Source: JAQBZY01 sp038117205
Lineage (GTDB): Bacteria; Pseudomonadota; Alphaproteobacteria; Rhodospirillales; Casp-alpha2
Reading direction: 5' to 3'
DNA length: 64,000 bases
NCBI GenBank assembly: GCA_038117205.1
Contig: JAYOFL010000005.1
Coordinates: 21,126-85,125 of the forward strand
A program made the translations under genes and the position numbers. Shown here in pieces: positions 34,290 through 43,466 of this stretch (position 1 is the stretch's first letter; every line of letters begins with the position of its first letter). Below the pieces are notes generated by a model that saw nothing but the letters and a program-made list of their open reading frames with translations, ran no database searches and had not been told where the DNA came from.

Positions 34290-35201
34290 TTACGTTCCCG
34301 TCGCCGCCTTGCCGTGTCCGGCATCGGTGGCCATCTGCAGGATCATGCGGGTGATGGCCTGTTGCGCCGCCGTCGGATGGCGCCGGCGGTGCCAGAGCAG
34401 GCGATAGCTGCGTGGCGCGACGCTGACCGGAAGCTCGCGGAGCAGACCGGCGGCGATTCCCGGCGCCACCACGTGGCGGGAAATCAGTGTGGCGCCGACG
34501 CCGGATTCGACGGCCTCGCGGATCGCCTCGTTGCTCGGCAGTTCCAGGACGATCGAGATGTCCTGCCAGCGCAAGCCGTGCGCGGCGAGAAGGTCCTCGA
34601 ACACGGCGCGGGTGCCGGAGCCGGGCTCGCGGACCACCCAGTGAAGGCTCTTGAGATCGACGTCCGCCGCATCGCCCGGCCAACGCTTCGAACCCACCAC
34701 GAGCGCCATATCGTCGCGGTCGACGATGTCGGTCAGCAATTCGTCGGAGTGCGTCGTTCCTTCGACGACGCCGATGTCCGCCGCGCCCTCGACGACGGCG
34801 GTCTCGACCTGCAACGTGTTGCCGATGGTGACGTGCAGCTTGATGCCGGGATACGCCTCGTGGAAGGCGGCCAGCCGGCGCGGCAGCCAGTAATTGGCGA
34901 TGGTCTGGCTGGCGGCGATTTCCAACTCGCCGACGGCGAGGCCGCCCAATTCCTTGAGCAACCGCTCGGCGGCGCGGGCCCGGTCGAGGACCGCTTGCGC
35001 CTCGCCGAGGAAGGCCTCACCGGCCTTGGAAAGACGCACGGATCGGCCGACCCGGTCGAACAGCTTGGTGTCGTATTCGGCTTCGAGCGCGGCAATGGAC
35101 GCCGACACGGCGGACTGCGTGATGCCCAATTCCTCGGCGGCACGGGTGACGTGCCGGAGCCGGGCGACGGTGGAAAAAGCGCGGAGTTGTGCCAGAGTCA
35201 T
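34290..35201 (-). CDS. LysR-family transcriptional regulator, divergent from soeABC
   Basis: A 303-residue LTTR. The N-terminal winged helix-turn-helix is MTLAQLRAFSTVARLRHVTRAAEELGITQSAVSASIAALE in outline; the effector domain runs from residue ~90 with ELEIAASQTIANYWLPRRLA. MTL at 35201 is preferred over an upstream in-frame start because the extension is Asn/Lys-rich, unlike the body of the protein, and would cover the AT-rich control region. The similarity is to the CbbR/CysB-like branch in general. It is divergent from the sulfite dehydrogenase genes and probably controls them; the ligand might be a sulfur compound (inference). Confidence 0.9.
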   Translation of the reverse strand: MTLAQLRAFSTVARLRHVTRAAEELGITQSAVSASIAALEAEYDTKLFDRVGRSVRLSKAGEAFLGEAQAVLDRARAAERLLKELGGLAVGELEIAASQTIANYWLPRRLAAFHEAYPGIKLHVTIGNTLQVETAVVEGAADIGVVEGTTHSDELLTDIVDRDDMALVVGSKRWPGDAADVDLKSLHWVVREPGSGTRAVFEDLLAAHGLRWQDISIVLELPSNEAIREAVESGVGATLISRHVVAPGIAAGLLRELPVSVAPRSYRLLWHRRRHPTAAQQAITRMILQMATDAGHGKAATGT

Positions 35202-35208
35202 GGCTTTT

Positions 35209-35243
35209 AATAATAATTCTTTATTGATTTTACAATTATTATT
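35209..35243. promoter_or_regulatory. 10-base AT-rich inverted repeat, probable LysR-type binding site
   Basis: AATAATAATT (35209-35218) and AATTATTATT (35234-35243) are perfect inverted repeats with a 15-base spacer, immediately upstream of the lysR start in the lysR-soeA gap. The spacing and AT-rich dyad suit an LTTR site that represses the regulator and activates the divergent operon. The rest of this 304-base gap holds one possible short coding frame and no other clear structure. Confidence 0.55.
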
Positions 35244-35317
35244 CATTGGACTGATTGGTCGTCGGCTGGCAAGTTCCGCCGAGCCGACTAACCCTTGGGC
35301 AATGGCAGTGTAAGTCT

Positions 35318-35500
35318 ATGGCCGCATTGAATGATTTTGGCGTCCGCTGGGACGTCCGCCGGTTCTCCCTGTTGCGCGGAATTCGCGAATTTCTGAACAA
35401 ACGCTTCGGTTACCGGCCGAATCGTTGTTACATGCGTGGGCCGGGACCGGCTTGCGGATCGGACACGACGACCGATCGCACGGATGAACGGGGCGCCTAG
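35318..35500 (+). CDS. Possible 60-residue leader protein before soeA
   Basis: ATG 35318 opens a 60-codon frame ending at TAG 35498-35500, 5 bases before soeA. The product is basic with two cysteines (RCYMRGPGPACGSD) and has no domain I recognise. No good ribosome-binding site precedes it. It could be a leader or simply chance in GC-rich DNA; the tight spacing to soeA is the only support. Confidence 0.2.
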   Translation: MAALNDFGVRWDVRRFSLLRGIREFLNKRFGYRPNRCYMRGPGPACGSDTTTDRTDERGA

Positions 35501-35505
35501 TACGG

Positions 35506-38391
35506 ATGTCCGATCCGACTGACCGCGTCGACACGTCGCCGCATGTTGCCGATGAGGTCAAGACGACCACATGCTACATGTGCGCCTGCCGTTGCGGCAT
35601 CAAGGTGCACATCAAGGACGGCAAGGTCCGCTATATCCAAGGCAACCGCGATCACCCGATAAACCGGGGCGTGCTCTGCGCCAAGGGCTCGGCCGGCATC
35701 ATGACGCAGTACTCGCCGGCGAAGCTGACGAAGCCGTTGAAGCGGGTTGGACCGCGCGGCTCCGGCGAATTCGCCGAGATCGAGTGGGAAGAGGCGATGG
35801 GCATCGCCGTCGGATGGCTCGGCCGCATCCGTGAAACCGACCCGAAAAAGCTCGCTTTCTTCACCGGCCGCGACCAGTCGCAGGCTCTGACCGGTTGGTG
35901 GGCGAGCCAGTTCGGAACGCCCAACTACGCGGCGCACGGCGGTTTCTGTTCCGTCAACATGGCCGCCGCCGGGCTCTATTCCATCGGCGGATCGTTCTGG
36001 GAATTCGGCGAGCCCGATTGGGACCGCGCCAAGTATTTCGTGATGTTCGGCGTCGCCGAGGACCACGATTCCAACCCCATCAAGATCGGCCTCGGCAAGC
36101 TGAAGAAGCGGGGCGCCAAGTTCGTCTCCCTGAATCCTGTTCGCACCGGCTATTCCGCCATCGCCGACGAGTGGTTGGGCATCCGGCCGGGCACCGACGG
36201 CCTGTTCGTAATGGCGCTGATTCACGAACTGCTCAGGACCGGCAACATCGACGAGGAATACCTGGCGCGTTACACCAACGCGGCATGGCTGGTGATCCAG
36301 GACCCGGGCGCCCTCGACGACGGACTGTTCGTCCGCGATTCCAAGGGCCAGCCGCTCTGCTTCGACGGCGATAGGAAGGCCATCGTCAATGCGCTCGACG
36401 TCGGCGCCCGGCCGGTCCTGGCCGGCCAGACGACCCTCGCCGACGGCCGCATGGCGGTGCCGGCGTTCCATCTGCTGGCGGAACGTTATCTCGACCGGAA
36501 ATACGCGCCGGCGGCGGTCGCGGATCGGACCGGCATTCCGGCCACCACCATCCGCCGCATCGCCGCCGAGATCGCGCACGTCGCCTTCAAGGAACAGATC
36601 GAGGTCGATACGCCCTGGGTCGACGTGTTCGGGCGCCGGCACGAGAAATTCATCGGCCGGCCGGTCGCCATGCACGCCATGCGCGGCATTTCCGCGCACT
36701 CGAACGGCTTTCACACCTGCCGTGCCATCCACCTGTTGCAAACGCTGATCGGCAGCGTCGATTGCCCGGGCGGCTTCCGCAACAAGCCGCCGTTTCCGAA
36801 GACGATCCCGCCGGCGCTGAAGCCCGCCGGCAAACCCGCCGACGTCGTTCCCGGCCAGCCGCTGAAGGGGCCGCCGCTCGGCTTCCCGACCGGGCCGGAG
36901 GATCTGATCGTCGACGACGAGGGCCGGCCGCTCCGCATCGACAAGGGGTTCTCGTGGGAATTTCCGCTGTCTTCGCACGGGCTGATGCACATGGTCATCA
37001 CCAATGCGTGGAAGGGCGATCCGTATCCCATCGACACGCTGTTCATGTTCATGGCCAACATGAGCTGGAACTCGTCCATGAACACGTCCGGCGTCATGGA
37101 CATGCTGACGGACAAGGACGAGACGACGGGCGAGTACAAGATCCCGCACATCATCTATTCCGACGCCTACTATTCGGAAATGGTCGCCTATGCCGACCTG
37201 GTGCTGCCCGACACGACCTATCTCGAGCGTTGGGACTGCATTTCGCTGCTCGACCGGCCGATCTGCGACGCCGACGCGGCGCAGGACGCCATCCGCCAGC
37301 CGATCATTCCGCTGGACCGCGACGTCCGGCCGTTCCAGACCATGCTGCTCGACCTCGGCGCGCGCCTGAAGCTGCCCGGCATGACCAAGGAAGACGGCAC
37401 GCCCAGGTATCCGGGCGGTTACGCCGACTACATCGTCAATCACGAGCGCGCGCCCGGCATCGGCCCCTTGGCGGGCTGGCGCGGCGCGGACGGTTCGTCG
37501 GACGGCACCGGCGCGGTCAATCCGAACCAGCTCGAACGCTACATCGAGAACGGCTGCTTCTGGTCGCACCATTTCCCGGACGATCAGAAGTTCTACAAGT
37601 TCGCCAACAAGTCCTATCTGGAGTGGGCGACGAGCGTCGGCTTCATCGGCAAGCCCGAACAGATCGTCCTGCAGGTCTATTCCGAGGTCATGCAGAAGTT
37701 CCGGCTGGCGGCGCGCGGGCACGGTCCGAAGCAGCCGCCGGAGCGCGAACGCGCCCGCATCGAAGCCTATTTCGATCCGATGCCGATTTGGTACCAGCCG
37801 TTCGAGCACTCGATGGTCGATCTCGACGAGTACCCCATCCACGCCATCACGCAGCGGCCGATGCAGATGTACCATTCATGGGGATCGCAGAACGCCTGGC
37901 TCCGCCAGATCACGGGATCGAACCGGCTCTACATCAACACCGAGACCGCCGCCAAGCACGGCATCGCCGACGGCGACTGGGTGTGGGTCGAGAGCTATCA
38001 CGGCAAGATCCGGGTACGGGCCGGCCTGATGGACGGCGTCGAGGCATCGACGGTCTGGACCTGGAACGCCATCGGCAAGCATCCGGGCGCCTGGAACCTG
38101 GACCCGGCGGCCGGCGAAATGAAGAAGGGGTTCCTTCTCAACCACGTAATTTCCGAATTGCTGCCGCCGCGCGGCGGCGGCTACCGCTACGCCAACGCCG
38201 ACCCGGTGACGGGGCAGGCGGCCTGGTACGACCTGCGCGTGCGCATCCGCAAGGCGCTCGACGACGAGCCGGCGGAGACCTATCCGCAGTTCGATACGAC
38301 TAACCGTCCCGCCGGCCTGAAGCGGGCGCCGGCCGTCAACGATTACGGAAAGTCGTTCCGCGCCGGCCGCGGCGGAGGGAAGCCGTCGTGA
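35506..38391 (+). CDS. soeA: Sulfite dehydrogenase (quinone), molybdopterin catalytic subunit SoeA-like
   Basis: A 961-residue DMSO-reductase-superfamily molybdoenzyme. The N-terminus has a [4Fe-4S] motif (CYMCACRCG ... GVLCAKGSAG) and no twin-arginine signal, so it is cytoplasmic. The bis-MGD domains follow, with a probable Mo-ligating Cys in GGFCSVNMAAAG, and a C-terminal molybdopterin-dinucleotide-binding domain (PMQMYHSWGSQNAWLRQI). Length, lack of Tat signal and linkage to FeS and DmsC-like subunits match SoeA of the SoeABC complex known from Allochromatium and Rhodobacterales, which oxidises sulfite to sulfate in the cytoplasm. Generic annotation might call it formate dehydrogenase or an unassigned molybdopterin oxidoreductase. 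Confidence 0.82.
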   Translation: MSDPTDRVDTSPHVADEVKTTTCYMCACRCGIKVHIKDGKVRYIQGNRDHPINRGVLCAKGSAGIMTQYSPAKLTKPLKRVGPRGSGEFAEIEWEEAMGIAVGWLGRIRETDPKKLAFFTGRDQSQALTGWWASQFGTPNYAAHGGFCSVNMAAAGLYSIGGSFWEFGEPDWDRAKYFVMFGVAEDHDSNPIKIGLGKLKKRGAKFVSLNPVRTGYSAIADEWLGIRPGTDGLFVMALIHELLRTGNIDEEYLARYTNAAWLVIQDPGALDDGLFVRDSKGQPLCFDGDRKAIVNALDVGARPVLAGQTTLADGRMAVPAFHLLAERYLDRKYAPAAVADRTGIPATTIRRIAAEIAHVAFKEQIEVDTPWVDVFGRRHEKFIGRPVAMHAMRGISAHSNGFHTCRAIHLLQTLIGSVDCPGGFRNKPPFPKTIPPALKPAGKPADVVPGQPLKGPPLGFPTGPEDLIVDDEGRPLRIDKGFSWEFPLSSHGLMHMVITNAWKGDPYPIDTLFMFMANMSWNSSMNTSGVMDMLTDKDETTGEYKIPHIIYSDAYYSEMVAYADLVLPDTTYLERWDCISLLDRPICDADAAQDAIRQPIIPLDRDVRPFQTMLLDLGARLKLPGMTKEDGTPRYPGGYADYIVNHERAPGIGPLAGWRGADGSSDGTGAVNPNQLERYIENGCFWSHHFPDDQKFYKFANKSYLEWATSVGFIGKPEQIVLQVYSEVMQKFRLAARGHGPKQPPERERARIEAYFDPMPIWYQPFEHSMVDLDEYPIHAITQRPMQMYHSWGSQNAWLRQITGSNRLYINTETAAKHGIADGDWVWVESYHGKIRVRAGLMDGVEASTVWTWNAIGKHPGAWNLDPAAGEMKKGFLLNHVISELLPPRGGGYRYANADPVTGQAAWYDLRVRIRKALDDEPAETYPQFDTTNRPAGLKRAPAVNDYGKSFRAGRGGGKPS

Positions 38392-39134
38392 CGACGCTGC
38401 CGGCATCGACGGAGCGGAAGCTCGGACTGGTCATCGACCTGGACGTCTGCGTCGGCTGTCATGCCTGCGCCGTCAACTGCAAGGAATGGAACACCGGCGG
38501 CCATGCGGCGCCGCTGACGGACGTCGACCCCTACGGTCCCAAGCCGATCGGCGTCTGGTTCAACCGAATACACTCCTTCGAGGTCGGCGCCGGCGACGGC
38601 GAGCCCGGCCGCACGGTGCACTTTCCTAAGTCCTGCCTGCATTGCGAACAGGCGGCCTGCGTCACGGTTTGTCCGACCGGCGCCAGCTTCAAGCGCGAGG
38701 AGGACGGCATCGTCCTCGTCAATGAATCGAAATGCATCGGTTGCAAGCTGTGCAGTTGGGCCTGTCCCTACGGCGCGCGTGAATACGACGCGACCGAGGG
38801 TGTGATGAAGAAGTGCACGCTGTGTATCGACCGCATCTACAACGAAAATCTGGACGAGGTCGACCGGGTTCCGGCCTGCGTATCGACGTGCCCCGCCGGC
38901 GCGCGTCATTTCGGCGATCTCGGCGACGTCGGATCGGCGGTCTCGAAACTGGTGGCGGACCGCGGCGGCTACGATCTGATGGCGGAAATGGGCTACAAGC
39001 CGACGAACAAGTACCTGCCGCCCCGGCCAAGGCGCGACAACGCCCGGAAAACCGGCCTGCCGGCGGAACTGCCGCCGACGCCCGGACCGGAAAATCCGAT
39101 CCTTCGCTGGATCGACAGGGCGCTCTCGCGCTAG
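38388..39134 (+). CDS. soeB: Sulfite dehydrogenase iron-sulfur subunit SoeB-like
   Basis: A 248-residue DmsB/NrfC-type electron-transfer subunit. It starts at GTG 38388, overlapping the soeA stop by 4 bases (GTGA), which implies translational coupling. Sixteen cysteines fall in four ferredoxin-like groups: CVGCHACAVNC, CLHCEQAACVTVCPTGA, CIGCKLCSWACPYGA and CTLC...CVSTCPAGA, enough for four [4Fe-4S] clusters. It would carry electrons from the molybdenum subunit to the membrane subunit. Confidence 0.88.
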   Translation: MTTLPASTERKLGLVIDLDVCVGCHACAVNCKEWNTGGHAAPLTDVDPYGPKPIGVWFNRIHSFEVGAGDGEPGRTVHFPKSCLHCEQAACVTVCPTGASFKREEDGIVLVNESKCIGCKLCSWACPYGAREYDATEGVMKKCTLCIDRIYNENLDEVDRVPACVSTCPAGARHFGDLGDVGSAVSKLVADRGGYDLMAEMGYKPTNKYLPPRPRRDNARKTGLPAELPPTPGPENPILRWIDRALSR

Positions 39135-39143
39135 GGAATAGCC

Positions 39144-40085
39144 ATGCATCCGGCATTCTCTGTCATCTTCTTCACGACCGCGTCCGGCGCCGGCTACGGC
39201 ATTCTGGCCGTCCTCGGCGTCATGGCCGCGTCCGACGGGATCGAGGCCGGCGGCTGGACCGGGATCGTCGGGCTCGGTCTTTCCTTCGTGCTGGTCACGG
39301 GCGGATTGCTGTCGTCGACCTTTCACCTCGGGCATCCGGAGCGGGCGTGGCGGGCGCTCACGCAGTGGCGCTCGTCGTGGCTTTCCAGAGAGGGTGTGGC
39401 GTCGATCCTGACCTATGCGCCGTGGCTGGTTCTCGGCTACGGCTGGATCGTCGAGAAGAACCTCGCCGGCGCATGGCAGTTCGCGGGCGTGCTGGCGGCC
39501 GCCATGGCGGCATTGACCGTCTACTGCACCGCCATGATCTACGCGTCGCTGAAGACGGTCCACCAGTGGTCGAACGGGCTGACGGTGCCGTGCTATCTGA
39601 CGCTCGCGCTCGCCAGCGGCGCCGTGCTGGTCGCCTTCGTACTGGCGGTGACGGCCACCGCCGAATCGTCGGTCCTGGCGTTCGCGGTCGGGGCGATCAC
39701 GCTCGCCTGGCTCGTCAAGAACGCCTATTGGCGTCTCATCGACGGCTCCCATCACGACTCGACGCCGGCCTCGGCGACGGGCCTCAAGGGCGGCAACGTG
39801 CGCTTCCTGGAAGGCCCACATACGGAGGAGAATTACCTGCTCCGCGAGATGGGATTCCGGGTCGGGCGGAAACACGCCGACAAGCTTCGCCGCATCGTCC
39901 GCTCCTTCGGCCTCGGTCTGCCGCTCTTGCTGATGTTCATCGCCATGGCCGGCGGGACCATCGCTGTCGTCGCGACCGCCGTCGCCGTCGTCAGCATGAC
40001 GGTGGGCATGCTGACGGAGCGCTGGCTGTTCTTCGCCGAGGCCAAGCACGTGGTCACGCTCTATTACGGCGCCGACGCGGTCTGA
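39144..40085 (+). CDS. soeC: Sulfite dehydrogenase membrane anchor SoeC-like (DmsC family)
   Basis: A 313-residue integral membrane protein with about eight hydrophobic helices, of the DmsC/YnfH anchor family (start MHPAFSVIFFTTASGAGYG; STFHLGHPERAWRALTQWRSS is the family's first conserved block). It would pass electrons from SoeB to the quinone pool. It follows soeB by 9 bases and is the last gene of the operon. The gap of 160 bases after it is AT-richer and leads into the decayed RTX locus. Confidence 0.88.
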   Translation: MHPAFSVIFFTTASGAGYGILAVLGVMAASDGIEAGGWTGIVGLGLSFVLVTGGLLSSTFHLGHPERAWRALTQWRSSWLSREGVASILTYAPWLVLGYGWIVEKNLAGAWQFAGVLAAAMAALTVYCTAMIYASLKTVHQWSNGLTVPCYLTLALASGAVLVAFVLAVTATAESSVLAFAVGAITLAWLVKNAYWRLIDGSHHDSTPASATGLKGGNVRFLEGPHTEENYLLREMGFRVGRKHADKLRRIVRSFGLGLPLLLMFIAMAGGTIAVVATAVAVVSMTVGMLTERWLFFAEAKHVVTLYYGADAV

Positions 40086-40245
40086 GAGCCGAATTCATCA
40101 AGGTCACGGACCTGATCTTGACCCCCGCGCCGGTTGACCGGTGCCGCCGGTTCGGCGCATAAAGGTCCTCAGAAAAGAAAAATAATAACGCACATCGACC
40201 ATTGAGGACGAAAAAAGAATAATCCGTCCAAAGGGTTGTCTAAAA

Positions 40246-41862
40246 ATGGCCGAGACCTCCAGTGCCGCCGGCAGCGCCGTCCAGACGGGCGATAAGTCCT
40301 TTCTTGTCGACAAGGCGCATAGCGGCGATGTCACGCTCCCGCAAAATCTCTCCGTAACCTAGGCGGAATTCTCCGTTGACGGTGGCGATCTCGTGATGAA
40401 GTTCCCGGACGGCACCACCGTCACGGTCGAGGATTATTACGAGAAGCCGAACCCGCCGAAGCTGGTGTCCGGCGACGGCGCCGAAGTCTCCGGCGACATG
40501 GTGACGCAGTTGACGAGCGCCGGCGCGCCCGGCACCGACGCCACGCCATCCAATCCGTTCGGGTTCGTTCAGCCGGTGGCGGAAACGGCGGAAGCTACGG
40601 CGACGGCGGAGCCGAAGGGCGGCATGCTCGCCGCCAATCCGAACGTCATCGCCGGCACGGACGGTGAACCCATCGGCAACGTGCAGAAGCTGTCCGGCGA
40701 GGTCTTTGCAATTCGCGTCGACGGCACACGGGTGAAGCTGGAATTGGGCGACCAGGTGTTCCAAGGCGACATTCTGGAATCCGGCCCGGAAGGTGCGGTG
40801 GGTATCCTGCTCGCCGACGAAACGACTTTCTCCATGGGCAACAACGGCCGCATGGTTCTCGACGAGATGATCTACGACCCGCAGACGCAGCAGGGTTCAG
40901 TCTCCATGTCCGTGCTGCAGGGCGTGTTCACCTTCGTGTCGGGTCAGGTCGCCAAGACCGATCCGGACGCCATGACCCTCGACACGCCGGTGGCGACCAT
41001 CGGTATCCGCGGCACGCAGATCGGTCTGGAAATTCCGGACGGCGAAAACCTCAACGTCGTGCTCATGGAAGAAGCCGACGGCTTCGTGGGTGAAGTCTAC
41101 GTCATTAACGACGGCGGCGTCCGTGTCATGAACGGCGCTTTCGATTTCACCACAGTCCGCAGCTTCGACCAGCAGCCCGCCGAGGTCGTGACCATCGACA
41201 CCGGCGACGTGGTGCAGCGTTACGCGTCACCGTTGTCGCACCTGCCGACGACGAACAGCAGCGGCGAGGCGACCAGCGGTAACACGATGGGCCTGCAGAA
41301 CGACGGAGATCAGGGCCAGAAGGACATCCAGGATCTCAACAACTTCGATACCGCCGCCGGCGGCCAGCAGCAGGTCGATACCGGCACGGTCAGGGTGACG
41401 GGCGGCGTGCAGACGCTGAACATCATCGACCAGGTCAAGGCCGACAATACGGACATCAACCCGTATGTGAACGAAGGGCAGACGACGACCGGCACGACGG
41501 TGGTCGAAACGCAGGTCGTGGAAGAGATCGAAGCCGCCCCGACGACGCCGACGACGCCGACAGAGCCTCCGGGACCTGTTTCGGCTCAGGAACTGGCGGA
41601 CCGTGGTTTGGAAAATGTCACCTATAACGCCTCGACCAACACCTACACGGGTACGGTCGACGAGGACTTCGACGGCAGCGACCTCGATGTCGGCTTCAAC
41701 CTGACCGGCAGTGAGGGCGACAACGTCATCACCACCGGCAACTACACGGACACGGTGACGGGGTCCGGCGGTCAGGACACCATCGCGACGGGCGGTGGTG
41801 ACGATACGCTGTTCGGCGGCGGCGGCGACGACGTCTTGAGCGGCGGCGAGGGCAACAACTAA
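40246..41862 (+). pseudogene. RTX adhesin gene, N-terminal fragment with FecR domain (two in-frame stops)
   Basis: ATG 40246 opens MAETSSAAGSAVQTGDKSFL, a typical start for large FecR-type RTX surface proteins. Codon 39 is TAG (40360-40362). The same frame then continues in register: MKFPDGTTVTVEDYYEK, and a FecR-like domain (GDILESGPEGAVGILLADET to DTPVATIGIRGTQIGLEI, about residues 145-270), a Thr/Pro-rich linker, and the first RTX nonapeptides (GGGGDDVLSGGEGNN). It stops again at TAA 41860-41862, where an RTX repeat would have Tyr. Re-initiation at GTG 40393 or ATG 40396 could still make a ~490-residue product with FecR but almost no RTX. Confidence 0.82.
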
Positions 41863-42939
41863 ATCGACGGCGGCGACGGCGACGACACGATTTCCGGCCT
41901 CGGCGGTAACGACACCCTGCTCGGCGGCGCCGGCAACGACGTGATCAGCGGCGGCGGCGACGACGATATCCTGTTCGGTGAAGAGGGTGACGATAACCTG
42001 CAGGGTGACGAGGGCGACGACACCCTGGTCGGCGGCACCGGCGGCACCGGCGACGACTCGATGACCGGTGGCGACGGCGCCGACCTGATGTTCGGTGAGG
42101 ACGGCGACGATATTCTCGAAGGCAACGACGGCGACGACGCCCTGTTCGGCGGCGCCGGCAACGACCGGCTCATCGGCGGCGAGGGCGACGACTACCTCGA
42201 CGGCGGCGCGGGCGACGATACGCTGCTCGGCGCCGGCGGTAACGACATTCTGATCGGTGGGCTCGGCGACGACTTGGTCGACGGCGGCGACGGCGACGAC
42301 GTCCTGGTCGCCGGTCCGGGCGGCGGTAACGACACCTATATCGGCGGTGCCGGCAACGACACCATCACGTTCGACGGCATCAACACCGGCGTCGTCGTGA
42401 ACCTGTCGGGCGACGACATCATCGACGCCGACGGCAAAACGATCACGGGTGGCACGGCGACCGACGCAACGCCGGGTTCCGGCGGTATCGACGTCGATTC
42501 GATCACGCAGGTCGAAAACGTCGTCGGCAGCCAGGGCAACGACATCATCTACGGCGACGACGGCGACAACATCATCATGGGCGCCGGCGGCGACGACTTC
42601 ATCGACGGCCGCGGTGGCATGGACACGTTCCTGGCGAGCGGCGAATACGGCGATTATTCGATCACTATCACGGATGGGGTGTTGCGCGTCACCGGTCCGG
42701 ACGGCGTCGACACGGTCGAAAACGTCGAAAACTTCGTATTTACCGACTCGCCGAACCTCGTGGTCGGCCTCGAGGATACGCAGGTCAGCGTCGACGTCCT
42801 GGCGGCACTGCCTGCCGCGTTGGACGCCGGCATGGTCGTGGTTTCCGGCGTTCCGGAAGGCGCGGTTCTTTCCGGCGGCACGCGATGCCGGACGGCACCT
42901 GGTGGGTCAGCGGCGGCGCTCTCGAGAAACTCACGCTGA
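41863..42939 (+). pseudogene. RTX adhesin gene, calcium-binding repeat fragment
   Basis: This continues the preceding frame directly after TAA 41860-41862 with IDGGDGDDTISGLGGNDTLL and many further GGxGxDxLx nonapeptides that bind calcium in a beta-roll, up to about 42360. A non-repeat segment follows (VVNLSGDDIIDADGKTITGG, then a second short RTX patch), then the start of a cadherin-like unit (LVVGLEDTQVSVDVLAAL). The frame fails after GVPEGAVLSGGT, at about 42880, where one base appears to be missing; the stop at 42937-42939 is out of register. The first usable start is GTG 41941. Confidence 0.82.
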
Positions 42940-43466
42940 CCGGCGCGCCGAATTCCAGCGACGATTTCACGCTCACGTTCACGGCCTACGCCGAAGATCT
43001 GACCCAAGACATTCCGTCCGTCTTCCCGGAACCCACGTCGGTGAACCCGGAAGTCGAAGGGGAATTGGCGACCGACGTTTCCGACGGTTCGATCCCGACG
43101 CTTCCGGTACAGTCCCTCGGAACCGGGTCCCTCGACATCGCCATCATCGCCAAGGTCGATCCGTTCACGGTCGTCCTCAACGAGGTCAACCTGACCGCCG
43201 AGGGCAGTGGCAATACGACCGTCATCACCGGCGCCGAGGATACGGCGATTCCGCTCGATTTCGACGTGTCGTTCATCGACAACGACGGCAGCGAGGAAGT
43301 GCTGTCGATCACGCTGACCGGGTTCCCGACCCTGGAAGTGGAGCAGGTGACGACGCCGGTGCCAGCAAAGGGACGTTGGACAAGGCGGGCGGTCTCGCCG
43401 GCCACTTTTTCTACCGCGATCCCACCGACTTTCTGGCCGGCGCGTCCACCATGTGGATCAGGGTGA
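42885..43466 (+). pseudogene. RTX adhesin gene, cadherin-like repeat fragment
   Basis: In the -1 frame relative to the preceding fragment, the cadherin-like repeat continues: MPDGTWWVSGGALEKLTLTG, with ANSDADF-type equivalent APNSSDDFTLTFTAY, then a second unit starting GAEDTAIPLDFDVSFIDNDG. That unit is cut off after EEVLSITLTGFPTLEVEQV, around 43350-43365, less than half a domain in. The remaining codons to 43466 are out-of-frame reading of the next fragment. No start codon with a ribosome-binding site is seen. Confidence 0.75.

Noticed and set aside
35506..38391. Formate dehydrogenase alpha subunit
   Set aside because: No selenocysteine or equivalent formate-site context and no Tat signal; linkage to a DmsC-like anchor and SoeB-like protein fits sulfite dehydrogenase better.
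40246..42939. Stop-codon readthrough or recoding in the RTX gene
   Set aside because: The two stops differ (TAG and TAA), there is no visible stimulatory structure, and further frame loss occurs downstream; decay or error is simpler.
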